A stretch of DNA of 64,000 bases from Microbulbifer flavimaris. GTDB taxonomy: Bacteria; Pseudomonadota; Gammaproteobacteria; Pseudomonadales; Cellvibrionaceae. A program made the translations under genes and the position numbers. This document shows, piece after piece, positions 42,861 to 50,860 of the stretch. The DNA lies in NCBI RefSeq assembly GCF_001641755.2, contig NZ_LRFG02000002.1, forward strand, positions 806,001 to 870,000, in the 5' to 3' direction. The notes beneath the pieces were generated by a model, which was given only the letters and a program-made list of their open reading frames with translations, searched no databases and was not told the DNA's origin. Positions within the stretch are counted from its first letter, which is position 1; each line of letters opens with the position of its first letter.

Positions 42861-44030
42861 ATGAAGCGTGCACAGCTTATCCTTCCTTTGCTTCTGCTAT
42901 TGACGGCCTGTGCGGGGCATCAAGCCAGGACTGTCGAGGAGCCGTTGCCCGGGGGCGTCGTTTATCCACCCGTCTCGCTCTTCTATAAGCACCCCAGTGA
43001 CCAGCTGCGCGAGGAATGTGCAGCGTTTCGCGCCCGCTCGCTGTTACACCACTGTAATGAGAATGCGTTTGATCTCACCGGACTGCACAAAGCGCTCTCA
43101 GAGAGCGGTAAATTCCAGCAGCTGTCTCTGGCACAGAATGAACAGGCCTACCAGGCGCTGATCTCAATCGCAGTACTCGATGAAGAGTCGGGCAAAGAGA
43201 TCGGCAATGCTGCACTTTCCGGTGCCACTTTGATGATGCTGCCGATCGTGATGGAAAAAACATTACGAGCAGAAGTCGTCGTGACCTGGGCAGAACTACC
43301 GATTAAGCGTTACGACTACACGCTGCCGCTGGAGTACTCAGCCTCACTCTTCAATAGTGAAAGTTACCAGGACAAGCTCACTGCTACCCTGGGCCAGCAG
43401 TTTCTCAGAGATCTCGAGCGGGAAAATATATTTACCGGCGCTTACCTGCTGGAAGCATTGAATGCCAGTGATTATGTGGCCGGCCTGCAAGTTCCGCAGG
43501 CCATCGGCGACTATCTGTTTGACGAAAAGGTCATCTACAACAACCCATTTTACGGTGCGCAGCTCACGTTCCAGCACCAGCAATTCGCCTTCGACAGAGC
43601 CGAGGTGTTTGTCTATCCGATCCGCAAGACGGAATGGAAAGATAGTGCGGCCATTAGCCGGGAAGAAGCAGAAAATCTCCAAAAAGAACTGCGACTTATG
43701 GAGCGTGAGGGTCAACTGGCATCCGTAGATCTCAGCGAGGTTCAGTCACTACAATGGAAGCTTGGAACAAACGAATATTCTGGCAGTTTCTATGGCAATA
43801 CGCTGACCGATCTCCAAGGTACACAAGCAAGCAGCGCCACTTACATATTCACCAAGGGGGACAAGTTCATACGCATCCGCGCTATCTTTCCCACCCTGGA
43901 AGGAAGTGCCGAAGCCAATCGGCCGGATGGGTTTGTCCGCGCACTGCTACAGGAGATGGCATTGCCGGCAGAATCGCCCTTCATGGCACGATTGCGGCAG
44001 CAGCAGCGGGAATTGGCAGCGGATATCTGA
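42861..44030 (+). CDS. Lipoprotein of unknown function
   Basis: A 389-residue lipoprotein: signal LILPLLLLLTACAGH with lipidated Cys19, from ATG 42861. A longer frame to 42834 lacks a better start. The body has a domain with VYPPVSLFYKHPSDQLREECAAFRARSLLHHCNENAFDLTGLHKALSESGKF, a two-Cys helical segment, a hydrophobic stretch (LSGATLMMLPIVMEKTLRAEVVVTW), and a C-terminal half with FTKGDKFIRIRAIFPTLEG. I do not recognise a family. It stands alone at the border of the lower-G+C cassette region and reads away from the SASA gene. Confidence 0.6.
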   Translation: MKRAQLILPLLLLLTACAGHQARTVEEPLPGGVVYPPVSLFYKHPSDQLREECAAFRARSLLHHCNENAFDLTGLHKALSESGKFQQLSLAQNEQAYQALISIAVLDEESGKEIGNAALSGATLMMLPIVMEKTLRAEVVVTWAELPIKRYDYTLPLEYSASLFNSESYQDKLTATLGQQFLRDLERENIFTGAYLLEALNASDYVAGLQVPQAIGDYLFDEKVIYNNPFYGAQLTFQHQQFAFDRAEVFVYPIRKTEWKDSAAISREEAENLQKELRLMEREGQLASVDLSEVQSLQWKLGTNEYSGSFYGNTLTDLQGTQASSATYIFTKGDKFIRIRAIFPTLEGSAEANRPDGFVRALLQEMALPAESPFMARLRQQQRELAADI

Positions 44031-44285
44031 AGCGAACTTTATGCAAATATTAGCCAAAGTGTCTCAGATGCCATGCAATGGCTCGTAGTTCAATTATGGT
44101 ACCAGCTGCACCAGCAGTAAGTTATCAAAGTGATGGCCAAGAATCGCTTACCAGTAAATTGCCGGGCAAGTGAAGAGCAATCATCAAAATGATTCCTCAG
44201 GGCAGCACAAAAATGGAGGTGGTGAGTTACCTGAGGGAAAGTGAGAAAGGCTAGCCATTTCCCCGACTAATACAGCGACCAGACA

Positions 44286-44537
44286 TCATCCATTACTACG
44301 GCACAAAAGATATGAACCAGCGCGGTATATCTGCAAGCCCAACCAAACCATACTGCCAATCAAAAAGCCCTGCAGCAGAAAGAGCAAAGGGCTAATAAAA
44401 ACAATCAGCATGGCGATCTTCCAATCGAAGCCCACTGTCACAAAGGGAAAAACTGGAATCAGGAGCAAGGAAAAGAAATAACAGAAGCAGAACCAGCCTA
44501 GGGCTGTGGTTCTAATCACTGAATCCAAGTTCTTCAT
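44286..44537 (-). CDS. Small two-helix membrane protein
   Basis: An 83-residue protein with two hydrophobic segments (about 10-36, LGWFCFCYFFSLLLIPVFPFVTVGF, and 40-67, IAMLIVFISPLLFLLQGFLIGSMVWLGL). It belongs to no family I know. It lies at the left end of a lower-G+C run of leftward ORFans. Upstream (44538-44584) nothing like an attC was found. The 44031-44285 gap contains no gene or repeat that I can recognise. Confidence 0.5.
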   Translation of the reverse strand: MKNLDSVIRTTALGWFCFCYFFSLLLIPVFPFVTVGFDWKIAMLIVFISPLLFLLQGFLIGSMVWLGLQIYRAGSYLLCRSNG

Positions 44538-44584
44538 ATGAACACCCTGAAAGTAAACATCTCATACGGGCAAGTGCCACTGTA

Positions 44585-45094
44585 TCAATCAGGCAGCTTT
44601 TGATTCTTATCTTCCGCTTCAAATAGGGCCACGATACATGGGTCAACATCGTTTAATCGTCCGGCGCTTCTGGCCTTATCGAAACACGCAGCAGCTGATG
44701 CACGATCGAGGTTCTTCACCGCTGTAACAGGGATTTCCGCTTTACATAGATTGAAGAACAGGTGCCTATGGGCCCGGCTGTCTAGCAAAAAATTAGGGTG
44801 CACTTGAGCACGATAAGGGTATGCAAAAAGGGCGATCGCTGCCTCCTCATCGAGGTCCAGCTGCTCTTGATAAGTAGATGCCATGGCAAGTGCAAATTCT
44901 AACTGCGCGGCTTCATTTTTGGGCTCTTTTGACATCCGCTCGGCCATTCTCATGACAGCAGCAGAACCAGCTGCTTGAGCATGTTTCTCGCAGTATGTGC
45001 CCTTCAGCAGCTCTTGGTTTTTTTCATCCGCAAAAGACAGGCCTGCCGCGAAATATAGAGTAATTCCGATCCATGTACTCCTGAAAGCTTTCAA
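44585..45094 (-). CDS. Exported ORFan of the cassette region
   Basis: A 169-residue protein. I choose TTG 45094, since AAGGA is about 6 nt upstream and the signal peptide (IGITLYFAAGLSFA) follows it. The longer frame to 45331 is a low-quality extension. The mature part has two Cys pairs (GTYCEKHAQA, NLCKAEIP, AACFDKAR, DPCIVALF) and a helical EDKNQKLPD tail. No known domain. It may be a cassette gene, but its flanking attC is not clear. Confidence 0.5.
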   Translation of the reverse strand: MKAFRSTWIGITLYFAAGLSFADEKNQELLKGTYCEKHAQAAGSAAVMRMAERMSKEPKNEAAQLEFALAMASTYQEQLDLDEEAAIALFAYPYRAQVHPNFLLDSRAHRHLFFNLCKAEIPVTAVKNLDRASAAACFDKARSAGRLNDVDPCIVALFEAEDKNQKLPD

Positions 45095-45333
45095 ATTTGA
45101 TCCTTTTTCTTGAACTATAGCGTCGCCAGCAGGGGCAACTTTCGGTGTACATTTTTTGCACAAAGATGGTGGCGCGATGATCTTGCCAGAATGCGTAGAA
45201 GACGAGCCACTTATTGAGGTATCACCGATTCGCAATAACCTGCTCGGTCTCGATATGGCTGACCCACTACGCCAGGACTTCTCGCCTTGTTGATGCAGAA
45301 TCTCCCTAGCTGCAGTGAACTTTCTAGCCATAC

Positions 45334-45525
45334 TCAGAGAGTTGCCGCTATGACTCTGCCTAGAGAAATTCCTAATGCAAAAGTAAAAATTCCAATAGAG
45401 ATGACACCCAAAACAATTAATGCATTTTTCTCATGGTCTTCAGCCGTAGACCACCTTTTTTTCAGTGATTCCTTCAAAGCCTCTCCTTGCTGAGTAATCG
45501 GCTTCACGTCATATTGCCGCCGCAT
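45334..45525 (-). CDS. Small single-helix membrane protein
   Basis: A 63-residue protein: basic, Gln-rich N-terminus and one C-terminal membrane helix (NALIVLGVISIGIFTFALGISLGRVI). Seen only as an open frame with a start. No family. It is part of the leftward lower-G+C series. Confidence 0.4.
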   Translation of the reverse strand: MRRQYDVKPITQQGEALKESLKKRWSTAEDHEKNALIVLGVISIGIFTFALGISLGRVIAATL

Positions 45526-45600
45526 AGGCTAGCGAGCGTATTTGCGATTCCAGCACAATTTTCAGCACTAGAATTCCGGCATCTGCTATTTCTGAACTAA

Positions 45601-45810
45601 CTACTCTACAGTTTCTTCCGGGCTTTTTGCTGACCGGCCTTTCTTATCAAGACCTAGAAGAAGCGGAAGCAGAGCTGCCATCACCACAAAGAAAAAAAAC
45701 TGTATAGATGCACTGTCCGTGAGCGCAACACCTAAGAGAGCCGCACTGAACATCATGCTCAAGCCAAGAAACCTAGGAGCCATTGTTGACTTATATTTTT
45801 CGGTGCTCAT
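45601..45810 (-). CDS. Small two-helix membrane protein, cassette-like
   Basis: A 69-residue protein with hydrophobic segments FLGLSMMFSAALLGVALTD and IQFFFFVVMAALLPLLLGLD, then a charged tail. GGAGG stands in the leader before ATG 45810, which begins 41 nt beyond the candidate attC at 45851-45922. This cassette has no recognisable attC on its 3' side, so it may be the terminal member of the array. Confidence 0.5.
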   Translation of the reverse strand: MSTEKYKSTMAPRFLGLSMMFSAALLGVALTDSASIQFFFFVVMAALLPLLLGLDKKGRSAKSPEETVE

Positions 45811-45850
45811 TAAATCTTTTCCTCCGTGATATCAGTCAATCGTAAAATGA

Positions 45851-45922
45851 ATAAAACGGCCCCCTTTGGGGCGGACTTGCTGTGAAGCAGCTGAAAGGCC
45901 GCCCCATCTCAGCAGGTGTTAT
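45851..45922 (-). repeat. Candidate attC site 4
   Basis: The outer arms ATAAC (minus 45922-45918) and GTTTTAT (minus 45857-45851) pair in part, and a 7-bp stem GGGGCGG/CCGCCCC (45868-45874 and 45899-45905) lies between. The upstream gene's stop codon TAA lies in the ATAAC box. This site is weaker than attC 1, since the right box departs from GTTRRRY. Confidence 0.45.
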
Positions 45923-46256
45923 ACCAGTAGACTACTCAATTGATATAAACCACCAGAGCTAACCGCGACACACAGTAGAAGTATCTCAACCATGGTCGCA
46001 AGCCGAGAAGCTCGCCGGCTCAAAAATTTATCTTTCGCTACCCGCACTGACATATAGGCTAGCGCAATCATAGCTGGCAGCAGCCAGGACGCATAGCCCG
46101 AAATATAGCGATCACCGCGGCCTCGATGGGACGGAATATAGACTTCACCTACAAAGGCTCCATACAGGCAATCTGCAAAAAGAAACCACAGCACAAAACC
46201 GTAGGCGATATAAGCTTTTAAGGAAAAAAATCTTTAGTTAGTAGCTTATTGTTCAT
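45919..46256 (-). pseudogene. Membrane-protein gene broken by a -1 shift at an A7 tract
   Basis: The open frame 45919-46194 starts at a GTG with no ribosome site. A well-placed ATG at 46256, preceded by GGGGA, reads MNNKLLTKDFFP and stops. If the A7 run (46224-46230) had one more A, the frame would continue as KDFFSLKAYIAYGFVLWFLFAD into the longer frame. The intact product would have about 113 residues with three or four membrane helices. The cause could be an assembly error, phase variation or decay. Confidence 0.6.
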
Positions 46257-46261
46257 TAAAT

Positions 46262-46401
46262 CCCCAACGATCTTTGCGGATGTGGCCATTGCTTTAAAAA
46301 TTGTGCTAAGGAGGCAGCGTAGCAAGCCGCAAAATATTCGCATAGTGCTGGGACACCCGCGAATACCCTTAGAGGCAGAGTATCCTGCCCGCTATTGTTA
46401 T
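46262..46401 (-). repeat. Candidate attC site 3
   Basis: Left box ATAAC (minus 46401-46397) and right box GTTGGGG (minus 46268-46262). Between them the L-like parts pair as AACGATcttTGCGG with CCGCTATTGTT with unpaired bases. The stop codon of the 46398-46703 gene lies in the ATAAC box (GCATAAC), and the next gene's ATG (46256) is 5 nt beyond the right box. This is the expected cassette layout. Confidence 0.6.
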
Positions 46402-46703
46402 GCATCGATGATAAGGAAAAATACATACGCCACCGCACCAGCCAACGGTAGCCATAGTAAAGGTGAACAATATACCGGAACCGGGTCAGGCTTACCTAAA
46501 CGATGCCTTTTTGACTCCCACCAAGGGAAAAACGTCATCAAGAAAAGGAATGTAAGAATACTCGCAAGAACTGACCACAGAACGATGTAGGCATAAGTGA
46601 TGTCATGATCGCTGCTGATTGCTTTCGCAATACATTGCCCAAACCCAACACCGAGAGGAATCAGCACGTAGTTTATAGAACGCCTTAAGAAATCCTTTTT
46701 CAT
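46398..46703 (-). CDS. Cassette-borne membrane protein
   Basis: A 101-residue protein starting at ATG 46703, directly after GTTAGAT. Three hydrophobic segments (SINYVLIPLGVGFGQCIAKAI, YIVLWSVLASILTFLFLMTFFPWW, LLWLPLAGAVAYVFFLI) with a charged loop. It has no family I can name. Its stop overlaps the candidate attC 3. Confidence 0.55.
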   Translation of the reverse strand: MKKDFLRRSINYVLIPLGVGFGQCIAKAISSDHDITYAYIVLWSVLASILTFLFLMTFFPWWESKRHRLGKPDPVPVYCSPLLWLPLAGAVAYVFFLIIDA

Positions 46704-46822
46704 ATCTAACACGATATCCAAGATTAATAACGCCGCTAATAGCAGTAATTTAAATTGATTCCAGGCGAAGCGTAATGCCGCTTTAATTTATTCGCCTGCT
46801 TCGCTCGGTCAAGTGTGTCAGT
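46704..46822 (-). repeat. Candidate attC site 2
   Basis: CTGAC (minus 46821-46817), which includes the TGA stop of the 46818-47156 gene, pairs with GTTAG (in GTTAGAT, minus 46710-46704) with one G-T wobble. GTTAGAT matches the GTTRRRY consensus exactly. The next gene's ATG (46703) follows at once. The internal stems are imperfect. Confidence 0.55.
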
Positions 46823-47156
46823 ACTCAGGCAGAAAGTAGCCCGCCCGTTGTAGCTCTTGGATTTTAATTTTAGCAAGGTAATAGAATCCAGGGGCAGCAA
46901 TAGCAGCGTAGCCGGCAACCACATAGCCAAATGCCCAGGTCGATTCCTTAATGGCAAAGCGCGCATCATCGACAAGAAAGATCAACGGTGCCACGAACAA
47001 AGGACACGAAGCCAGGTACACAACCATGCTGAGCACTAACTTTACAATTCCAGCACTGAATTTTGCTATACAAAGAAGTAAGTGAACGTAAGCGTATGCA
47101 GTAACAAACACTACGGGAGCACCAATAGCGATAGTTTTAAAAATCTCTATGATCAT
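46818..47156 (-). CDS. Cassette-borne membrane protein
   Basis: A 112-residue protein with two or three hydrophobic segments (GAPVVFVTAYAYVHLLLCIAKF, LVLSMVVYLASCPLFVAPLIFLV, FGYVVAGYAAIAAPGFYYL). ATG 47156 lies 9 nt after the attC 1 right box. The stop is inside attC 2. No family recognised. Confidence 0.55.
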   Translation of the reverse strand: MIIEIFKTIAIGAPVVFVTAYAYVHLLLCIAKFSAGIVKLVLSMVVYLASCPLFVAPLIFLVDDARFAIKESTWAFGYVVAGYAAIAAPGFYYLAKIKIQELQRAGYFLPEY

Positions 47157-47164
47157 AGTTTCAC

Positions 47165-47278
47165 ATAACGCCGCGCTCAGCCGCGGACAATTCTGGGCGA
47201 TTTATGCGCGATAATGGGAGCGCAGAGACCGCACATAAAGTGTATAAGGTTGGCCGTCGGTCTGCAGCGCCTTGTTAT
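47165..47278 (-). repeat. attC site 1 (best example)
   Basis: The outer boxes ATAAC (minus 47278-47274) and GTTAT (minus 47169-47165) pair perfectly. Next to them GCGCTGCAG pairs with CTG-AGCGC, leaving one extrahelical base, a hallmark of attC bottom-strand folding. The 114-nt length is normal. The stop TAA of the upstream gene lies in ATAAC, and the next gene's start is a few bases past GTTAT. Confidence 0.75.
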
Positions 47279-47718
47279 GGTTCATTCCATTCTGGGACGA
47301 GCTCGGTGCTTATAGTATCTATACCAAAATAGCTCCCGGTTATTTCAAAGTCTCTGGCGGTAATCTTTCCAAAAACTGGGATCGCAAGGCCACTGACTTG
47401 GCTCTCCTTTAGACAAAACTTAAGACGGCCACAATTGTGATACCCTTGAAATATGTATACGTATAGCGATTTTAGAGGACGCTGCTGACGTTCTAGCTCA
47501 GTTAGCACCCTAAATGGCCAGCTGCTGTACCTCGCATTAAATATATTGAGCACCTTAAGCTTTGGAAGATTCTTTGTTGCCAGAAAACGGCGCTCAAAAT
47601 GGTCCCAGTCCCAAACTCCAACCGATATTTCTTTTAGGAAAGACTTATTTTTGCCCAAGCAAAGTTGGCTAAACTCTGGCCAATCAAGAACCTCCTTCCC
47701 TAAAAATTTTCTCGACAT
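47275..47718 (-). CDS. Cassette-borne cytoplasmic ORFan
   Basis: A 147-residue protein without a signal or membrane segment; Trp/Lys-rich with VLDWPEFSQLCLG and LKVLNIFNARYSSWPF. No known domain. A GTTAGGT box (minus 47726-47720) lies just before ATG 47718, matching the GTTRRRY right box of an attC or attI; a partner box was not found. It is the rightmost cassette of the array. Confidence 0.5.
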   Translation of the reverse strand: MSRKFLGKEVLDWPEFSQLCLGKNKSFLKEISVGVWDWDHFERRFLATKNLPKLKVLNIFNARYSSWPFRVLTELERQQRPLKSLYVYIFQGYHNCGRLKFCLKESQVSGLAIPVFGKITARDFEITGSYFGIDTISTELVPEWNEP

Positions 47719-47939
47719 GACCTAACCATAACAGTTTATTCTTTTGCGAGGTGATATCTGACCGCGCTCCTAGATGGCGCTAGGGGCACCCATATATGAT
47801 CACACGTGGCCATATCTGGCTACATGAAAAATAATTTCCGCCAGGCAGCTCCTTTTTACCCTCCCTTATCCGCACCACATTAACGTCCGTACCAAGTACG
47901 AGCATATTCTTCATTAACGTTGGCCATTCCGACTGAAAC

Positions 47940-47969
47940 AAAAAAGCCGCTCACGGGGAGCGGCTTTTT
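47940..47969 (-). terminator. Terminator after ntrC (bidirectional form)
   Basis: GCCGCTC (47946-47952) pairs with GAGCGGC (47958-47964), flanked by runs of A on the left and T on the right. On the minus strand it ends ntrC, and it may also stop transcripts coming from the left. Confidence 0.8.
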
Positions 47970-48002
47970 CAGTGTGATAAAGACAAGACAGGAAATGGTT
48001 CG

Positions 48003-49415
48003 CTATTCGCCTTCACCATTCATGCCCAGCTCCTTGAGCTTGCGGGTGAGGGTATTGCGGCCCCAGCCGAGCAGTTCCGCTGCATCCCGTTTGCGCCCGG
48101 CGGTGTGCTTGAGGGCGATCTCGATCAGGGCTTTTTCGAATGCCGGTACCGCCTCGCTGAGGATTTCCCGCCGACCTGCCGCAAGGGCCTGGTCGGCCCA
48201 GAGGCGCAGAGATTTCTGCCAGTCCTGCGGCGCCGCGGTGCTGGCGGTCTGCTGCTGGAGTTCCTGGGGCAGGTCCTCGACATGGACTTCGCGGCCGGAG
48301 GCCATGACAGTAATCCAGCGGCAGGTATTCTCCAGCTGCCGTACGTTGCCGGGCCAATCGAGGTTGGCGAGGTACTCTTCCGTGTCTTTCAGCAGGATTT
48401 TCGGCTCCACCCCCAGGTCCTTGGCGGCGCTGTTGAAGAAATGGCGCACCAGGCGGGGGATATCCTCACGCCGGTCGGCCAGGCGCGGGATGTGTATGCG
48501 AATGACGTTGAGGCGGTGAAACAGGTCTTCGCGGAACTTATGTTCCGTGACCAGTTTTTCCAGGTCCTGGTGGGTGGCGGCAATGATCCGCACGTCCACC
48601 TTCACCGGCGTGTGGCCGCCAACACGGTAAAACTCACCATCGGCGAGGACGCGCAGTAACCGGGTCTGGGTCTCGGCGGGCATATCGCCGATCTCATCCA
48701 GAAACAGGGTACCGCCGTCGGCCTGTTCGAAGCGGCCGGCACGCTGGGTTGAGGCACCGGTGAACGCGCCTTTCTCATGGCCGAACAGTTCCGATTCCAT
48801 CAGGTCTTTGGGAATCGCGGCCATATTCAGGGCAATGAACGGCTTGCTCTTGCGCGGGCTGTGGTTATGCAGCGCCTGGGCCACCAGCTCTTTACCGGTG
48901 CCGGATTCGCCGTTGATCAGCACGGTAATATTGGAGTGCGACAGGCGCCCAATCGCGCGAAACACCTCCTGCATGGCCGGCGCTTCACCGATGATTTCCT
49001 TGCTGCCAATGACCTGCTCCACGGCCACTGGCTCATCCGCCTGCTGCTCGCTGGCATGGGCGAGGGCGCGGCGGGTCACCGCGACTGCTTCATCCACATC
49101 GAACGGCTTTGGCAGGTATTCGAAAGCACCGCCCTGATAAGCGGCCACGGCGCTGTCGAGATCCGAGTGGGCGGTCATGATAATGATCGGCAGTGCCGGG
49201 CGCTCCGCCTGGAACCGCTGCAGCAGTTTGAAGCCATCCGAGCCGGGCATGCGGATATCACTGATCACCACATCCGGGGAGTCGCTGTAAAAATCATCCA
49301 GCGCACTGTCGCCACTCTCGTAACACTTGGTATCGATTCCTTCGCGGGAGAGCGCCCGCTCCAGTACCCAGCGAATTGATCGGTCGTCGTCAATAATCCA
49401 AACGCGGTTGCTCAT
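48003..49415 (-). CDS. glnG: Nitrogen regulator NtrC (sigma-54 activator)
   Basis: A 470-residue response regulator: receiver (DDD near residues 9-11, phospho-site D53 in ISDIRMPGSDG), AAA+ domain with Walker A GESGTGKE, the sigma-54 contact GAFTGA, Walker B GGTLFLDEIG, and a C-terminal Fis-type HTH (KRDAAELLGWGRNTLTRKLKELG). Phosphorylated NtrC turns on glnA and other nitrogen-limitation genes. It lies downstream of ntrB, with NtrC-like boxes before glnA and ntrB. Confidence 0.95.
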   Translation of the reverse strand: MSNRVWIIDDDRSIRWVLERALSREGIDTKCYESGDSALDDFYSDSPDVVISDIRMPGSDGFKLLQRFQAERPALPIIIMTAHSDLDSAVAAYQGGAFEYLPKPFDVDEAVAVTRRALAHASEQQADEPVAVEQVIGSKEIIGEAPAMQEVFRAIGRLSHSNITVLINGESGTGKELVAQALHNHSPRKSKPFIALNMAAIPKDLMESELFGHEKGAFTGASTQRAGRFEQADGGTLFLDEIGDMPAETQTRLLRVLADGEFYRVGGHTPVKVDVRIIAATHQDLEKLVTEHKFREDLFHRLNVIRIHIPRLADRREDIPRLVRHFFNSAAKDLGVEPKILLKDTEEYLANLDWPGNVRQLENTCRWITVMASGREVHVEDLPQELQQQTASTAAPQDWQKSLRLWADQALAAGRREILSEAVPAFEKALIEIALKHTAGRKRDAAELLGWGRNTLTRKLKELGMNGEGE

Positions 49416-49436
49416 ATTTCTCGGTTCCGTAGGCGT

Positions 49437-50501
49437 CTATTCGTTGTCCAGGGGCAGGTAAATCTGAAATACGCTCTGCCCCGGGCGGCTGTCGCATTTG
49501 ATCAGGCCGCGGTGCTGATTGATGATGTTCTGGGAGATGGAAAGCCCGAGTCCCGAGCCTTCGGCGCGGCCGGAAATCATCGGGTAGAAAATACGCTCGC
49601 GAATGTCCTCGGGAATACCGGGGCCGTTGTCCTCGATGTCGATGCGACAGACAAGGGGGCAGCAGCGGCGGCCGATGGTAAAGCGGCGCTGGATACGCGT
49701 GCGCAGGGTGATCTCACCAGCGGCCAGGCCAATGCTTTCGTCGATGGCCTGCATGGCGTTGCGGGCGATGTTCAACAGTGCCTGGATCAGCTGCTCGTCG
49801 TCGGCGGGAAACTCGGGAATGGACGGGTCGTAGTCGCGGCGGATCCGCAATTCGCCGTCGCACTCCGCATCGATCAGCTGCGCCACCCGCTCCATGATTT
49901 CGTGAACGTTGGTGGCCTCCATCGAGGCCGGCTGGTTGGGGCCCAGCAAGCGGTCAACCAGGTTCCGCAGGCGGTCTGCCTCGTCGATGATGATCTGGGT
50001 GTACTCCGCCAGCTCCTCGTCAGGCAGCTCACGCTGCAGCAGCTGTGCGGCGCCGCGAATGCCGCCGAGGGGGTTTTTCACCTCGTGGGCCATGCCCCGC
50101 ACCAGGTTACGGGTGGTCTCCTGGGCGCTGAGCAAAGCGTCTTCCCGTGCGATGCGCAGCAGCCGGTCCATGGGCTGCACCTCCACCAGCAGCAGGCCCA
50201 GCTCGGCAACCGGACTCACGGAGTAATCCACGGTGCGGCGCTCGAGATTGTGCAGCAGCCAGTCGGTGCGGCGCACGGTGTAGCGCTCGCCACTGGCCAA
50301 TGCGGCCCGCATCGCCTCCTGCGCAGCCTCAGTCTCCCGCACCAGTTCCCGCAGCGGGTGGCCTTCGACTCGCGCACTGGATGCCGCCAGCAGATCTTCG
50401 GCGGCAGAGTTCAGGTAGCAAAGCAGCAGGCTGTCATCCAGAACCAGCACGGCGGTGGTCAGGCTGTCCAGCATGTAGCGCAGCTGGCGGTCATTGAGCA
50501 T
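49437..50501 (-). CDS. glnL: Nitrogen sensor kinase NtrB
   Basis: A 354-residue cytoplasmic histidine kinase: a PAS domain (about 12-110), then the H-box RGMAHEVKNPLGGIRGAAQLL with H139, the same position as in E. coli NtrB, then N-box, DNGPGIPE and GSGLGLSISQNI. ATG 50501 is chosen; the TTG at 50519 is less likely. It phosphorylates NtrC under nitrogen limitation and is controlled by PII. It is in an operon with ntrC; an NtrC-type box lies upstream. Confidence 0.93.
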   Translation of the reverse strand: MLNDRQLRYMLDSLTTAVLVLDDSLLLCYLNSAAEDLLAASSARVEGHPLRELVRETEAAQEAMRAALASGERYTVRRTDWLLHNLERRTVDYSVSPVAELGLLLVEVQPMDRLLRIAREDALLSAQETTRNLVRGMAHEVKNPLGGIRGAAQLLQRELPDEELAEYTQIIIDEADRLRNLVDRLLGPNQPASMEATNVHEIMERVAQLIDAECDGELRIRRDYDPSIPEFPADDEQLIQALLNIARNAMQAIDESIGLAAGEITLRTRIQRRFTIGRRCCPLVCRIDIEDNGPGIPEDIRERIFYPMISGRAEGSGLGLSISQNIINQHRGLIKCDSRPGQSVFQIYLPLDNE

Positions 50502-50860
50502 GGCGAGTTTCCGATTCAATGGTGGCGCGGCGTGCCATTCCTAAAGCGGTCGATAGATTGCGGTGCAAAAAGCAAACCAAAATGGCGCACGGTGTGGTTT
50601 TTGGGGAGTGGCTGCCTATCCATACGCGCCAAACACGGGCACAAGACGCTTTCAGGCGGGGGCCGGCCAAGACGGCATTGCCCCACACAGGGCCAAAGGC
50701 CGGCAGCAATGGGCAACAGAGGGCAGCCATTCAGTTTCGCACCATTGTGGTGCATTGCTCAGAAAAAATACAGCGCCGTGACCGGATGACAGGTCAGGTA
50801 CATAGCGGCCGGCGCCAGCAGGAACCCGCTGGCGAAAAGGTCGGAAAGGGAAGAGAGGCT
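50502..50860. other. ntrB leader region, no gene
   Basis: This 359-nt gap between the DUF4124 gene and ntrB holds the NtrC box at 50738-50754 and a hairpin, CGCCAGC/GCTGGCG, at 50813-50834 without a T tract. No ORF with a credible start or family match is seen in it. Confidence 0.6.
50738..50754. promoter_or_regulatory. Candidate NtrC box upstream of ntrB
   Basis: CGCACCATTGTGGTGCA matches TGCACY-N5-GGTGCA at all but one position and is nearly a perfect palindrome (GCACCATTGTGGTGC). It lies 237 nt before the ntrB start. No clear sigma-54 promoter was found between; a fair TGGCAC-like sequence near 50530 lacks the TTGC part. Confidence 0.55.

Noticed and set aside
42623-42862. A 79-aa minus-strand open frame before the lipoprotein gene
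   Set aside because: No family, weak start context, and it abuts the divergent lipoprotein start; it could be real but I cannot support it.
45095-45331. N-terminal extension of the 44585 gene
   Set aside because: The TTG at 45094 has a ribosome site and is followed by a signal peptide; the extension has none of these.
45526-45600. Possible attC between the 45601 and 45334 genes
   Set aside because: No pair of complementary boxes with the stop codon inside was found.
47727-47930. attI or attC partner for the GTTAGGT box before 47718
   Set aside because: The best candidate (GTTGGCC near 47920) pairs poorly and is too far away.
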